40,374 nt of DNA from a bacterium (GTDB lineage Bacteria; Armatimonadota; Chthonomonadetes; Chthonomonadales; Chthonomonadaceae). Within the stretch, counting starts at the first letter, position 1. Every line of letters begins with the position of its first letter. The position numbers were made by a program, and so were the translations under genes. Below the pieces are notes generated by a model. It saw only the letters and a list, made by a program, of their open reading frames with translations. It was not told the DNA's origin and made no database searches. Below are positions 26,127 to 34,948 of the stretch, in pieces. The stretch spans positions 1 through 40,374 of the forward strand of contig OMJJ01000299.1 of the NCBI GenBank assembly GCA_900299305.1. Reading direction: 5' to 3'.

Positions 26127-27296
26127 TTATCCTATTTTGATGGTGGGCGGGGCGGCGAAGTTGAGGTAGTGGTCGTTGACTTGTGCCTCGTGAACGTCGC
26201 CTGTATGCAGTATCATACGATAGTGAAACGAGAGAGTTTCACCTGAATTCATATCGTGCGCCCCATTTTTTGCTTTGTTGGTGTAGTAGGAGTAGCCGAA
26301 CGGGTTGGCGGTCATTAGCCCGTAGTTGCGAACGTGCCAGTGGGTAGGGTAGCGAAAACTGAGAGGGTGGTCGCAAACAGTTATCCCCACCTTTTGTCCT
26401 TGTACCGTGCCGCTATAGTCGCACCAGTGCGCGGCTTTCCCCCATGTGTCTCCCTCGTTAATGCCGTTGTAAGAGTTGGTGATAGTTCCCTTTGGTGCAT
26501 CCATAGCGGTTGCTACCCGCACCGAGAGAATACCTCCCTCTTTGGTGTCTCCAAAATGTACGTCCCCATAGTTTGCGGTGAGGTGAATATCGAAATCAAG
26601 TAGGCGTAGGGGGGCGGCAGTGTTCCATACCGTTACAGTGAGGGATTCGTCGAGTACGGGGGTATGCTCTGCCGTCGTCCATACGCTTTGTGCCTGAAAT
26701 CTTCCAAACACGCTACCGCTCTCTATCTTCTCGAATGTTTTATGCTCGGTGTGTCCATGTCCCTTCTGTTCGCTCCAGTTATCGGTGTCGTTTACCTCTC
26801 CGTAAGCAATCCAGATAGAGCGGTGATGGGGGTGGTCGTGTTGCTCGTTGGGGGCATCAGGAATCATGGGGTAGGCACGGGTAACGGGTATGCCGCCCGA
26901 CACATGGACGGGGTAGAAGTAAGGACGTGCCTCTACATCGCGGTAGATGTAGCGGGTTATGAGGTCACCGTTTTGTTGGATACGGAGCGCGTTCTCTGTG
27001 TCGGGCTCTACGAGGATGTGAGGGGTAGGGGCTTCGCTAACCGCTGTTATCTGATAGGTGCGCTTCTCGCCTTTTGCTAGGAACGGCTCTATATAGCCGT
27101 AGGTACTCCCGCCGAGTGGTTGCAGGGGAAGTTCTGTTCCGTTTTCGGAGCGTAGCACATAACTTCCCTCTGGTAGCGAGTCGGAGAGGGTAAAGGTTAG
27201 GGGACACTGCACACGGTCATGGTATCCCGCGTCGATGGTGAGAGAAGGAGGTAGAGAGAGCATCTTTCTGAGTACCTTTAGGAGAGGGTTTCGCAT
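26127..27296 (-). CDS. PmoA/DUF6807 family protein
   Basis: 'ARPYFYPVHVSGGIPVTRAYPMIPDAPNEQHDHPHHRSIWIAYGEVN' and 'THWHVRNYGLMTANPFGYSYY' typical of the family. True start may be 27263 (MLSLPPS). Confidence 0.85.
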   Translation of the reverse strand: MRNPLLKVLRKMLSLPPSLTIDAGYHDRVQCPLTFTLSDSLPEGSYVLRSENGTELPLQPLGGSTYGYIEPFLAKGEKRTYQITAVSEAPTPHILVEPDTENALRIQQNGDLITRYIYRDVEARPYFYPVHVSGGIPVTRAYPMIPDAPNEQHDHPHHRSIWIAYGEVNDTDNWSEQKGHGHTEHKTFEKIESGSVFGRFQAQSVWTTAEHTPVLDESLTVTVWNTAAPLRLLDFDIHLTANYGDVHFGDTKEGGILSVRVATAMDAPKGTITNSYNGINEGDTWGKAAHWCDYSGTVQGQKVGITVCDHPLSFRYPTHWHVRNYGLMTANPFGYSYYTNKAKNGAHDMNSGETLSFHYRMILHTGDVHEAQVNDHYLNFAAPPTIKIG

Positions 27297-28096
27297 TTTT
27301 TGAGATGAGCAAGCCCTTCCCGCGCAATGGTGATAGGGTCGGGAGAGTAGTCGAAGACTTCGATGCTGATGTACTTGTCGTAGGCAGTCTCTTTCAATGC
27401 CCGTAGGATGGGTAGGAAGTCGGTGTCTCCGAAGCCGGGTCCGCGGCGGTTTGCGTCGTTGGCGTGTACGTGACCGATATACGGGGCGAACTCGTGAATG
27501 AGTGCGTCGAGGGGCTTGCCTTCGCTGGAAGCACTCTTTACATCGAATATGGTGCAGAGTTGGGGGTGATTAAACCGCTTTACGAGGGTAACTGATTCTT
27601 GTAAGGTAAGAATAAAGTTGGCTTCGGGTGGCGGTAACGGCTCTAGGCAGAGGCGGATACCGTGCTTTTCTGCCTTTACAAGTGCGGGTTCAAGACAGGC
27701 TTGTAGCCGCTGTATGGCGGTCTCGGCGGTTTCGTCGGGGGCGATACGCCTTTGGGCAGGGGAGCCTAGCACCATCACTTTTCCGCCGAGGTCGTTGCAG
27801 AGTTCGACCAACTCCGCAAGGTAGAGGGCGGTCTCTTGGCGTACTGCATCGTCTGCGGTGGTAATAGAGAGTCCTTTGGGTGAGACGAGAAGCCAGTGTA
27901 GCCCTGTTACCTCTAGCCCTGCGCGTTGGGCGGTTTTCGCATACACGTTGCGGGCATGGGAGGAGATAGCACGGGCATCTTCGGAGAGGGTGAAGGGGGC
28001 GACCTCTATGCCCTCGTAGCCGAGTTCGGCGACCTGTTGGCAGGTCTCTGCCCAGCCCCAACCCTGAAAAGTTTCGTTACAGATTGCGTATTTCAT
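27278..28096 (-). CDS. Sugar phosphate isomerase/epimerase (AP endonuclease-2 TIM barrel)
   Basis: 'LGYEGIEVAPF', 'LCLEPLPPPEANFILTLQESVTLVKRFNHPQLCTIFDVKSASSEG', 'IGHVHANDANRRGPGFGDTDFLPILRALKE', 'SIEVFDY'. Confidence 0.88.
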   Translation of the reverse strand: MKYAICNETFQGWGWAETCQQVAELGYEGIEVAPFTLSEDARAISSHARNVYAKTAQRAGLEVTGLHWLLVSPKGLSITTADDAVRQETALYLAELVELCNDLGGKVMVLGSPAQRRIAPDETAETAIQRLQACLEPALVKAEKHGIRLCLEPLPPPEANFILTLQESVTLVKRFNHPQLCTIFDVKSASSEGKPLDALIHEFAPYIGHVHANDANRRGPGFGDTDFLPILRALKETAYDKYISIEVFDYSPDPITIAREGLAHLKKCETLS

Positions 28097-28234
28097 AGTA
28101 CGCTTAGTTTAGACGGGGGCGGGGGGATTTCCTTCTTTTAGGGAGTGAGGGGGTCTTCTATCTTCTTCAGATATTGCTGTTCGGTAACATCCATCATCAT
28201 ATACACTATTTTGCAACTCCATCCTCTCCAACAT

Positions 28235-28921
28235 CTACGCATAGTCGGGTCGAACGGTATAAGGAATCGGGTCGGGGATACCCGCTTGCTGGAAGCCACG
28301 CAACCGTAGAGCGCAACTATCGCACACCCCGCAAGCCGCCTCCTCGCTCTGATAACAGCTCCATGTAAGATGAATAGGGGCGTTTAGGGCGACCCCTTGC
28401 CGTATAATTTCGGCTTTTGTGAGTAAAATAATAGGAGTCTCTATGCGAATGTCGCCTTTTGCCGTCCCCACCCTAATCACCTCGTTAAAGGCGGCGTAGT
28501 ATTCGGGGCGGCAGTCGGGATAGCCGCTACTGTCTTCATACACCGCACCAATGTAGAGATGCGTCGCCTCTATCACCTCTGCCCACGAGACCGCGATAGA
28601 GAGCAGGTGCGCGTTTCGGAAGGGAACGTAAGAGGTAGGTATCTCTTTGCTTTCGAGGTCGGCGGCAGTGACGGGGATGCTCTTATCGGTAAGGCTACTG
28701 CCCCCAATCGCGGCGAGATGTTCGATAGAGCAGATAAGCCGTTGCGAGGCAGGAACTCCGTAGTGGTCGGCAATCGCCCCAAACGCCTGTAGTTCTCTCT
28801 GCTCGGTGCGTTGTCCATAGTTGACGTGCAGAAGACACAAATCTAGCCCCGCGGCGTGTGCTATCGCCGTCGTAACACAAGAATCCATACCGCCTGAAGT
28901 GAGTACAATCGCTCTACCCAT
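28235..28921 (-). CDS. queC: 7-cyano-7-deazaguanine synthase
   Basis: '[14 protein letters not shown]', '[16 protein letters not shown]', '[14 protein letters not shown]', C-terminal Cys cluster '[24 protein letters not shown]'. Confidence 0.95.
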   Translation of the reverse strand: MGRAIVLTSGGMDSCVTTAIAHAAGLDLCLLHVNYGQRTEQRELQAFGAIADHYGVPASQRLICSIEHLAAIGGSSLTDKSIPVTAADLESKEIPTSYVPFRNAHLLSIAVSWAEVIEATHLYIGAVYEDSSGYPDCRPEYYAAFNEVIRVGTAKGDIRIETPIILLTKAEIIRQGVALNAPIHLTWSCYQSEEAACGVCDSCALRLRGFQQAGIPDPIPYTVRPDYA

Positions 28922-28929
28922 AAACTACT

Positions 28930-29763
28930 ATGCCACCTTTAGAACCCGAAACTACCCCTCTCGCTATCCCCGTTCACATTGGTACGATGGGATGGAGCTA
29001 TGACGATTGGGTATCCACATTTTACCCCGCAAACACCCCTTTGCGCGAATCGTTGACTTCCTATAGCCGTGCGTTTTCGGCGGTAGAGATAGACAGCACC
29101 TTCTACGGCACTCCCCGCGAAACGCAGGTACTACGCTGGTATCAGTCTACCCCTGCCCACTTTGTGTTCTGCCCCAAAGTTCCGCGCCTCATAACCCACG
29201 ATGCCCACCTCAAAGACGTGGATGCTCCCATCGCCGAGTTTTTGCGGGTGATGGCGAACCTTAAAGAGAAGCAGGGGGCGATTCTGTTTCAGTTTCCGCC
29301 CACATTTACCCGCGCCGAGCTGGGGAACCTAGAGGCACTGCTCCCCAAACTTGCCGAACTGGGAACGGGTACGGAGCGTTTTGCGATGGAGTTTCGCCAC
29401 CGCTCTCTGATTGGTGAAGACGTTTCGCAACTGCTTTCCGAGCATAACGTTGCGCTTGCCTCCGCCGATATTGTGAATATGCCCCGCCGTTTCGAGGTAA
29501 CGTCTCATTTTGTCTATCTGCGGCTTATTGGGAAACACGGGCAGTACGACCACCATAGGCACACCCAAACCGACAAGAGCGAACACCTCACACGTTGGGC
29601 GAACGTGCTACGCCAACAGCAGTCACGGTTTGAGTGTGCCTATATCTTTTGTAACAACGACTACGAGGGGTACTCTCCCACAACGGTCAACCGCCTAAAG
29701 TCGTTGCTGGGCTTGCCTGTTACAGAGGCTACTACCACCGAGGTACAGGGAAGTCTGTTTTAG
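28930..29763 (+). CDS. DUF72 domain-containing protein (YecE-like)
   Basis: 'VHIGTMGWSYDDWVSTFYP', 'FSAVEIDSTFYGTP', 'FCPKVPRLITHD', 'FAMEFRHRSL', 'VYLRLIGKHGQY'. Confidence 0.92.
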   Translation: MPPLEPETTPLAIPVHIGTMGWSYDDWVSTFYPANTPLRESLTSYSRAFSAVEIDSTFYGTPRETQVLRWYQSTPAHFVFCPKVPRLITHDAHLKDVDAPIAEFLRVMANLKEKQGAILFQFPPTFTRAELGNLEALLPKLAELGTGTERFAMEFRHRSLIGEDVSQLLSEHNVALASADIVNMPRRFEVTSHFVYLRLIGKHGQYDHHRHTQTDKSEHLTRWANVLRQQQSRFECAYIFCNNDYEGYSPTTVNRLKSLLGLPVTEATTTEVQGSLF

Positions 29764-29769
29764 ACACGC

Positions 29770-30771
29770 TTACGGGTTTGGAATGGGCGTTTCATCCTCT
29801 GCTTCGGGGAGGGTTGCAAGCTGTTGTGTGATAGGTGCAACCGCCGAGAAGTGGGAGGAGGTCGCAGTAACAACGGCTTTTTCGATGTTGCCTCCTACGT
29901 TCGCGCTAGGGTCGAGGGCGCGTAGCATATCCCCTACCGCGCATACCAGTTGCCCGTTTACTAATTTCCCTGTCGCTGTTCCCCCATTGGGTAGGGTGAT
30001 GGTGGGAGTGGGAGTAGCGGAGTAGGTGAAGGTAATAGGCGCGTTATCTAGTACGAGGTGTGCCAAGAAAGAGCGGGCTGGTGAGACAATACGCCCCTCT
30101 TCTGAAAACCACATCGGGGTATCTTTTGGTAGCGCAACTCCATTGATAAATACCGTTGGAAGCGGCTTTTGTGCCTGAAGTTGTAGTAGCGAGTTGATGT
30201 TGATAAGCCAGTAGGTCGCTTCGTTAGGGAAGAGACTATAGGTGTTATCGCGGTAGGTGTCCCAGTTCGGTTGCTTTACTACTTGACACCCTGCGCTATA
30301 CTCTCCTACCGTGTTACTCACTCCGCCGTAGTGGAGGTCGATAGAGACCGTCACCACGTAGACCGTCTTTTCGGCGGGGTCTTGTACGCCGTTTTTGTTT
30401 TTATCGCGCCAGCAGTGAACGTTTTGCCCCTTCCAAGCGTGAGGCTCTTTTTTGTGCGACCCTTTTACAAACGTGTAGTGACCCTCGATAACGTGGGCGC
30501 ACCCCAACGCACTGTTCTCTGGGTGAATAGTGTAGTAGCGTCCGGGGTCTACCGAGCCGATATAGGCGTGTCCGTTCTCGCCCACCATGTACCCGATGGT
30601 ATCATCGTAGGCATCTAGGTTTTGGGCTTGCGGGGTGATGGTAAGTGACCCCGCCGAAACGGGTACGGCTCCGCGTACCCCAAAGAGAAACTTATCGGGT
30701 AGGGTTTCACCAAAAAGGTGGTCGTAGAGTTGAGATAAAAGGGCGCGGGTAAGCGTGATTTGTGTAGACAA
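29770..30771 (-). CDS. Hypothetical two-domain protein: S-x-G-C-containing N-terminal domain plus copper-amine-oxidase stalk-like C-terminal domain
   Basis: 'VSIDLHYGGVSNTVGEYSAGCQVVKQPNW' and 'PTVFINGVALPKD...LVNGQLVCAVGDMLRALD'. Confidence 0.6.
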   Translation of the reverse strand: MSTQITLTRALLSQLYDHLFGETLPDKFLFGVRGAVPVSAGSLTITPQAQNLDAYDDTIGYMVGENGHAYIGSVDPGRYYTIHPENSALGCAHVIEGHYTFVKGSHKKEPHAWKGQNVHCWRDKNKNGVQDPAEKTVYVVTVSIDLHYGGVSNTVGEYSAGCQVVKQPNWDTYRDNTYSLFPNEATYWLININSLLQLQAQKPLPTVFINGVALPKDTPMWFSEEGRIVSPARSFLAHLVLDNAPITFTYSATPTPTITLPNGGTATGKLVNGQLVCAVGDMLRALDPSANVGGNIEKAVVTATSSHFSAVAPITQQLATLPEAEDETPIPNP

Positions 30772-30796
30772 GCGGGTTTCCTCCTATCGGGCGGGG

Positions 30797-31048
30797 TTAG
30801 GGTTGCTTCTCTTCCCCTGTAATCATATTTTGGCACCATTTTGTTGCCAAGTTTCTAAAAGGGGCAATAAGAGCCAGACCGGGCAGGGCGCACAGCGGTA
30901 CCACTAAAAACAGGTTGATGTGAGACTTTGTACTCGGTGGGAGGGTATTCAAAACGACTAGCAGTACTCCAAAGCCCCCAAATGCCCCCGTAAGAAACCC
31001 CACAATAGAGCCAAACCACCGTATCAGTTTGTCTTCGAGTGTGTTCAT
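30797..31048 (-). CDS. Small two-TM hypothetical protein (83 aa)
   Basis: Two hydrophobic segments 'GFLTGAFGGFGVLLVVL' and 'LFLVVPLCALPGLALI'; 25 bp upstream of the next CDS on the same strand. Confidence 0.55.
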   Translation of the reverse strand: MNTLEDKLIRWFGSIVGFLTGAFGGFGVLLVVLNTLPPSTKSHINLFLVVPLCALPGLALIAPFRNLATKWCQNMITGEEKQP

Positions 31049-31077
31049 AATCGCTCCTTATCTATCATCCAATACGA

Positions 31078-31114
31078 AAACTCCCTCCTACCCGTTTCAG
31101 AGAGGAGGGAGTTT
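31078..31114 (-). terminator. Rho-independent terminator downstream of recA
   Basis: AAACTCCCTCCT (31078-31089) pairs with AGGAGGGAGTTT (31103-31114); minus strand continues with a T-tract. Confidence 0.8.
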
Positions 31115-31131
31115 ACAGAAGGCGCAGAGGG

Positions 31132-32187
31132 CTATTCGTCTTCTTCGGTTGCCGCTACATTGACGACATCGGTGCTTTTTTGGCGGATGCGCTCTTCAAT
31201 CTCCACCATTACGCTCTCGTTGTCCTCTAGGAAGGCACGGGCGTTTTCGCGTCCCTGCCCAAGCCGCCTGTCTCCAAAGGAGAAGTAGGCACCGCTCTTC
31301 GTTAGGATACCCATATCGACTCCCATATCAAGAACGCTACCAGAGCGGGAGATACCTTTACCAAACATAATATCGAACTCGGCGGTTCGGAAGGGGGGCG
31401 CAACCTTGTTTTTTACTACTTTGACTTTTACCCGTGCGCCTATGGGGTCGGTTCCGTTTTTAACGGTTTCGCTACGGCGCACCTCTAGGCGAACGGAGGC
31501 ATAGTACTTGAGGGCAAGTCCGCCGCTGGTGGTTTCGGGGTTGCCAAACATCACGCCGATTTTCTGCCGTATCTGGTTGATAAAGATGGCGGCGGTGTTG
31601 GTACGGTTGATGCTACCCGCGATTTTGCGGAGGGCTTGCGACATAAGACGGGCATGGATACCGACGTGAGAGTCACCCATATCTCCTTCTAGTTCCGCTT
31701 TGGGTACGAGTGCGGCAACCGAGTCGAGGACAATCACGTCTATCGCGCTAGAGCGAACGAGTGCGTCCATAATCTCCAGTGCCTCCTCTCCCGTAGTGGG
31801 CTGAGAGATGAAGAGGTTATCCACATCGACCCCTAAGTTACGGGCATATTCGGGATCGATGGCGTGTTCTACGTCTACGTAGGCACAGATTCCGCCAGAT
31901 TTCTGTGCTTCTGCGATAACATGGAGGGCAATAGTAGTCTTACCAGAGGATTCTGTACCGTAGATTTCGGTGATACGCCCGCGGGGAACGCCTCCCACTC
32001 CCATCGCTATATCGAGGGCAACGGAGCCAGACGAGATAGCGTCGATGTTGAGGCGGCGGGATTCGCCCAAGCGGACGACACTGCCTTTTCCGAACTGCTT
32101 TTCAATGTTTCCCAAAGCCATCTCAAGGGCTTTGACACGTTTGGGGTCGGCGGTGGATTTGGTCTCCACCTTGGTTTCTGTAGCCAT
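31132..32187 (-). CDS. recA: Recombinase RecA
   Basis: '[48 protein letters not shown]', '[20 protein letters not shown]'. Confidence 0.99.
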   Translation of the reverse strand: MATETKVETKSTADPKRVKALEMALGNIEKQFGKGSVVRLGESRRLNIDAISSGSVALDIAMGVGGVPRGRITEIYGTESSGKTTIALHVIAEAQKSGGICAYVDVEHAIDPEYARNLGVDVDNLFISQPTTGEEALEIMDALVRSSAIDVIVLDSVAALVPKAELEGDMGDSHVGIHARLMSQALRKIAGSINRTNTAAIFINQIRQKIGVMFGNPETTSGGLALKYYASVRLEVRRSETVKNGTDPIGARVKVKVVKNKVAPPFRTAEFDIMFGKGISRSGSVLDMGVDMGILTKSGAYFSFGDRRLGQGRENARAFLEDNESVMVEIEERIRQKSTDVVNVAATEEDE

Positions 32188-32210
32188 AGTAGGTTATACT
32201 CCTTGTTCTT

Positions 32211-32294
32211 GCGCCCGTGGGCGCGTCTCGTGAGGACGCAGCGACATCCCATCGGCAAGTGCCCTCTTCTCTGCTCACGTAGATTTCAGAGAAG
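32211..32294 (-). promoter_or_regulatory. Hairpin-rich recA leader
   Basis: GCGCCC-GGGCGC (32211-32224), GCGTC/GACGC (32223-32239), CTTCTCTG/CAGAGAAG (32266-32273/32287-32294) just upstream of the recA RBS. Confidence 0.4.
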
Positions 32295-32419
32295 CCAAGC
32301 AGGTGCCAATTTACCATTCAAGGTGAGGGTGTGGGTGGCCTCCGGCATCATAGTCTTACTTTATCAAACGGCGATACGCTAGGCAGTAGCGGGTACTGCT
32401 AGGAAACAACAACCTCTGT

Positions 32420-32794
32420 TCAAACATACTCTTCAAACAGCTCGCAAGGGCGAACTTCCATGCCTCCGCCGAAGTAGTGTCCCAAATGGGCACTTGGGTG
32501 AAGGGAAGCAGTTTCTACTGCCTCTTCTATGTTCTCCGCTTCGACAACGAAGAACACACCAACTTGCTCTTGTGTGGATTGAAAAGATCCTTCAGTTACT
32601 AAAGGCTTCTCGGTGCTAGGTCGAATACTTTTCCAAGTCTCTGGATCGGTAAAACAGACAAGGAGCCGTTTTTTGCCACTCGCGTTGAGTGCCTCGTCGT
32701 ATGGCTTACAGGCATTCGGAATTGCCTCTAGCTCTTGTGGGGATAGTTGGGCAACCTTCTGTGGGTCGTAGTAGCAAAAACAGATAAATTTCAT
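32420..32794 (-). CDS. YCII/DGPF-domain protein
   Basis: 'MKFICFCYYD...TEGSFQSTQEQVGVFFVVEAENIEEAVETASLHPSAHLGHYFGGGMEVRPCEL'. Confidence 0.75.
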   Translation of the reverse strand: MKFICFCYYDPQKVAQLSPQELEAIPNACKPYDEALNASGKKRLLVCFTDPETWKSIRPSTEKPLVTEGSFQSTQEQVGVFFVVEAENIEEAVETASLHPSAHLGHYFGGGMEVRPCELFEEYV

Positions 32795-32903
32795 GAGGTT
32801 TCCTTCCCTCGCAACATCTATAGAGATGGTTAGTCGAAATCTTATTCCAAACTATCTACTACACCCAACTCAAACAAAGCGGCAAATAGTCCTCAACATA
32901 CTA

Positions 32904-33389
32904 CTAAGTTGCGGTACAAAGGTTAGAGTAGTATTCCAAAAGCACCTCTATATCGAAGGTTTCAGGGTCTTTTGGCTTAAATACAGTCTCCTGTTGTCCA
33001 AAAAAGACAAAGGGATTTGGTAGCGGCAAAACTTCGGTGCAGAACTGTAGATTTCTACGCTCTATCTCTGCAACGGCGGAGAATAGGAGATGGTAAGCGG
33101 TGGTCAGTAGTACATCTGCTTTCTCCGCTGTGGAGTGGTAGTTTTCGTTCGAGAACGCCTCTACCAAACCGAAAGCAAGAGGCATAAGCCGCTCTGTTAC
33201 CACATTTTCCGCCAAAATCCGCGACTTCAAGATATAACAGAGCCAAGCATCGGTCATCATCTCAAAGAGCAGTGACCATCTATCTTCTGCGGGTAAGCCC
33301 TCTATCTGCATCAGTGCTATCTGTAGCTCTTGGCGAGCCTGAAAATCTTCTGCGGTTGCTTGATAGAGCGGCACATTAGAACGCTTCAC
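32904..33389 (-). CDS. Hypothetical helical protein (161 aa)
   Basis: Intact ORF in an otherwise gene-dense region; no recognised motif. Confidence 0.55.
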   Translation of the reverse strand: MKRSNVPLYQATAEDFQARQELQIALMQIEGLPAEDRWSLLFEMMTDAWLCYILKSRILAENVVTERLMPLAFGLVEAFSNENYHSTAEKADVLLTTAYHLLFSAVAEIERRNLQFCTEVLPLPNPFVFFGQQETVFKPKDPETFDIEVLLEYYSNLCTAT

Positions 33390-33421
33390 AAAGTTCTCCT
33401 AAAGGTTTCTATTTCTTAAAA

Positions 33422-34660
33422 CTAAGACGATAGGGCGCGTAGCCGTAACATATTGAGGGCGGTCTGAGAGGCACGGTAGCGTACAGTACCGCGTCCCCCT
33501 ATGTAGTACGCTTCATCGACTTCACACCCGCCGGGATAGGCAACGGCAAGGTAGACTAAGCCCACCGGTTTCTGGGCAGTACCCCCTTCGGGACCAGCGA
33601 TACCTGTTATCCCTACGCCGTAGGTTGTGCCAAAGCGGTTCCGAATCCCTTCTGCAAGGGCTTGCGCGACTTGTGGGCTGACCGCTCCATGCGCCTCTAT
33701 CATCTCGGTAGGGACGTGTGCGAGGTCGGACTTTGCGGCGTTGCTATAGACGATACCTCCTCCCATAAAGACCGCAGAACTCCCTGCAATGTCGGTTATC
33801 CGTTGTGAGAGTAGCCCACCAGTACAACTTTCGGCAGTGGCTACCGTCTCTCCGCGTTCGGTAAGGAGTTTTACGACTGCTCTCTCTATGGGGTCGTCGC
33901 CCTCCGCATAGATAGCGGTTCCCAAGCGGGCATAGATAAGGGCGGCACGCTCTTCTATCAGGGCATCGGCTTGCTCTGCGGTGTCTGCTTTTGCGGTAAC
34001 GCGCAGATGCACCTCTCCCACTTTCGCATAGGGGGCTACGGAGGGGTTGGAATCGAGCATGAGGTCTTTTACAATCTCTTCTACGAGGCTCTCCCCTACC
34101 CCCGCAATGCGGAGTACCTTCGAGCGAATCGTGCCGATATTGCCTGTTCTTTGGCGTAGGTAGGGAACAACGTGATTATCTACCATCGGGATAAACTCGT
34201 TAGGTGGTCCGGGAAGCGCGATACCCGCTTTGCCATTTTTCTCGAAGAGGAGACCAGGAGCGGTTCCGTTGGGGTTGGCTATTGCTCTGCCGTCAGTGGG
34301 AACCATCGCCTGACGCAGATTACTCTCCAAAACAGGCATATTGCGCTTTAGGAAGAAGGCGCGTAGCCCATCGGCAATCTCTTCATCGAATTGGAGGGTA
34401 TCCTCAAAGGCAAGCGCAAGACCGTCGCGGGTGATGTCGTCCATCGTGGGACCTAAGCCCCCAATGGTAATGACTACATCCGCAGAATCGAGGGCAGAGC
34501 GCAGTGCCGCCAGTAGCCGCTCCATGTTGTCGCCCACCGTAACACGGCGGTAGACGCTAATCCCCAAATCAGAGAGAACCCGTGCCAGATAAGCGGCATT
34601 GGTGTCTACTATCTGCCCCAAAAGGAGTTCGGTTCCTACCGAAAGAATCTCTGCTCGCAC
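33422..34660 (-). CDS. cinA: CinA family protein (competence/damage-inducible; NMN amidohydrolase-like)
   Basis: GTG start; 'AEILSVGTELLLGQIVDTNAAYLARVLSDLGI', 'TIGGLGPTMDDITRD', C-terminal 'TVATAESCTGGLLSQRITDIAGSS'. Confidence 0.95.
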   Translation of the reverse strand: MRAEILSVGTELLLGQIVDTNAAYLARVLSDLGISVYRRVTVGDNMERLLAALRSALDSADVVITIGGLGPTMDDITRDGLALAFEDTLQFDEEIADGLRAFFLKRNMPVLESNLRQAMVPTDGRAIANPNGTAPGLLFEKNGKAGIALPGPPNEFIPMVDNHVVPYLRQRTGNIGTIRSKVLRIAGVGESLVEEIVKDLMLDSNPSVAPYAKVGEVHLRVTAKADTAEQADALIEERAALIYARLGTAIYAEGDDPIERAVVKLLTERGETVATAESCTGGLLSQRITDIAGSSAVFMGGGIVYSNAAKSDLAHVPTEMIEAHGAVSPQVAQALAEGIRNRFGTTYGVGITGIAGPEGGTAQKPVGLVYLAVAYPGGCEVDEAYYIGGRGTVRYRASQTALNMLRLRALSS

Positions 34661-34692
34661 GTCGTTGTCGCCTCCGTAAATGTATATACAGA

Positions 34693-34722
34693 ATTATACC
34701 TCTATTTGATTCGGCACTGCAA
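34693..34722 (-). promoter_or_regulatory. cinA promoter
   Basis: Minus strand TTGCAG (34722-34717) - 18 bp - TATAAT (34698-34693). Confidence 0.6.
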
Positions 34723-34745
34723 GCACAATATCAAGCGGTAGGTAA

Positions 34746-34937
34746 TTCACCTCACCCCGCCTCTCCTTCGCAAGGAGAGGAGCCTTCCGGCTATTATGAA
34801 GGTAGAATGACCGATGGTTAAAAGCATTTTGAGAGCGCATTATCCTGCATGAAAAGACCTGAGAACCGTGCGCCAAACTTCCCTATATCCGACCAGAAAG
34901 ATTCCTCTCCTTGCGAAGGAGAGGTTAGGTGAGGTGA
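34746..34937. mobile_element. MITE-like element with 35-bp terminal inverted repeats
   Basis: Left end TTCACCTCACCCCGCCTCTCCTTCGCAAGGAGAGG (34746-34780); right end CCTCTCCTTGCGAAGGAGAGGTTAGGTGAGGTGAA (34903/4-34937) is its reverse complement at all but about 3 positions; no ORF inside. Confidence 0.65.
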
Positions 34938-34948
34938 AAGAGCAGAGC

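Noticed and set aside
28100-28130. G-rich run GGGGGCGGGGGG as a G-quadruplex regulator
   Set aside because: Only two G-runs are adjacent, insufficient for a canonical intramolecular quadruplex.
32300-32345. Assignment of the recA upstream region as 6S RNA
   Set aside because: Only short motif resemblance; I could not build the full 6S closing-stem/bubble architecture by eye, so no ncRNA gene is called.
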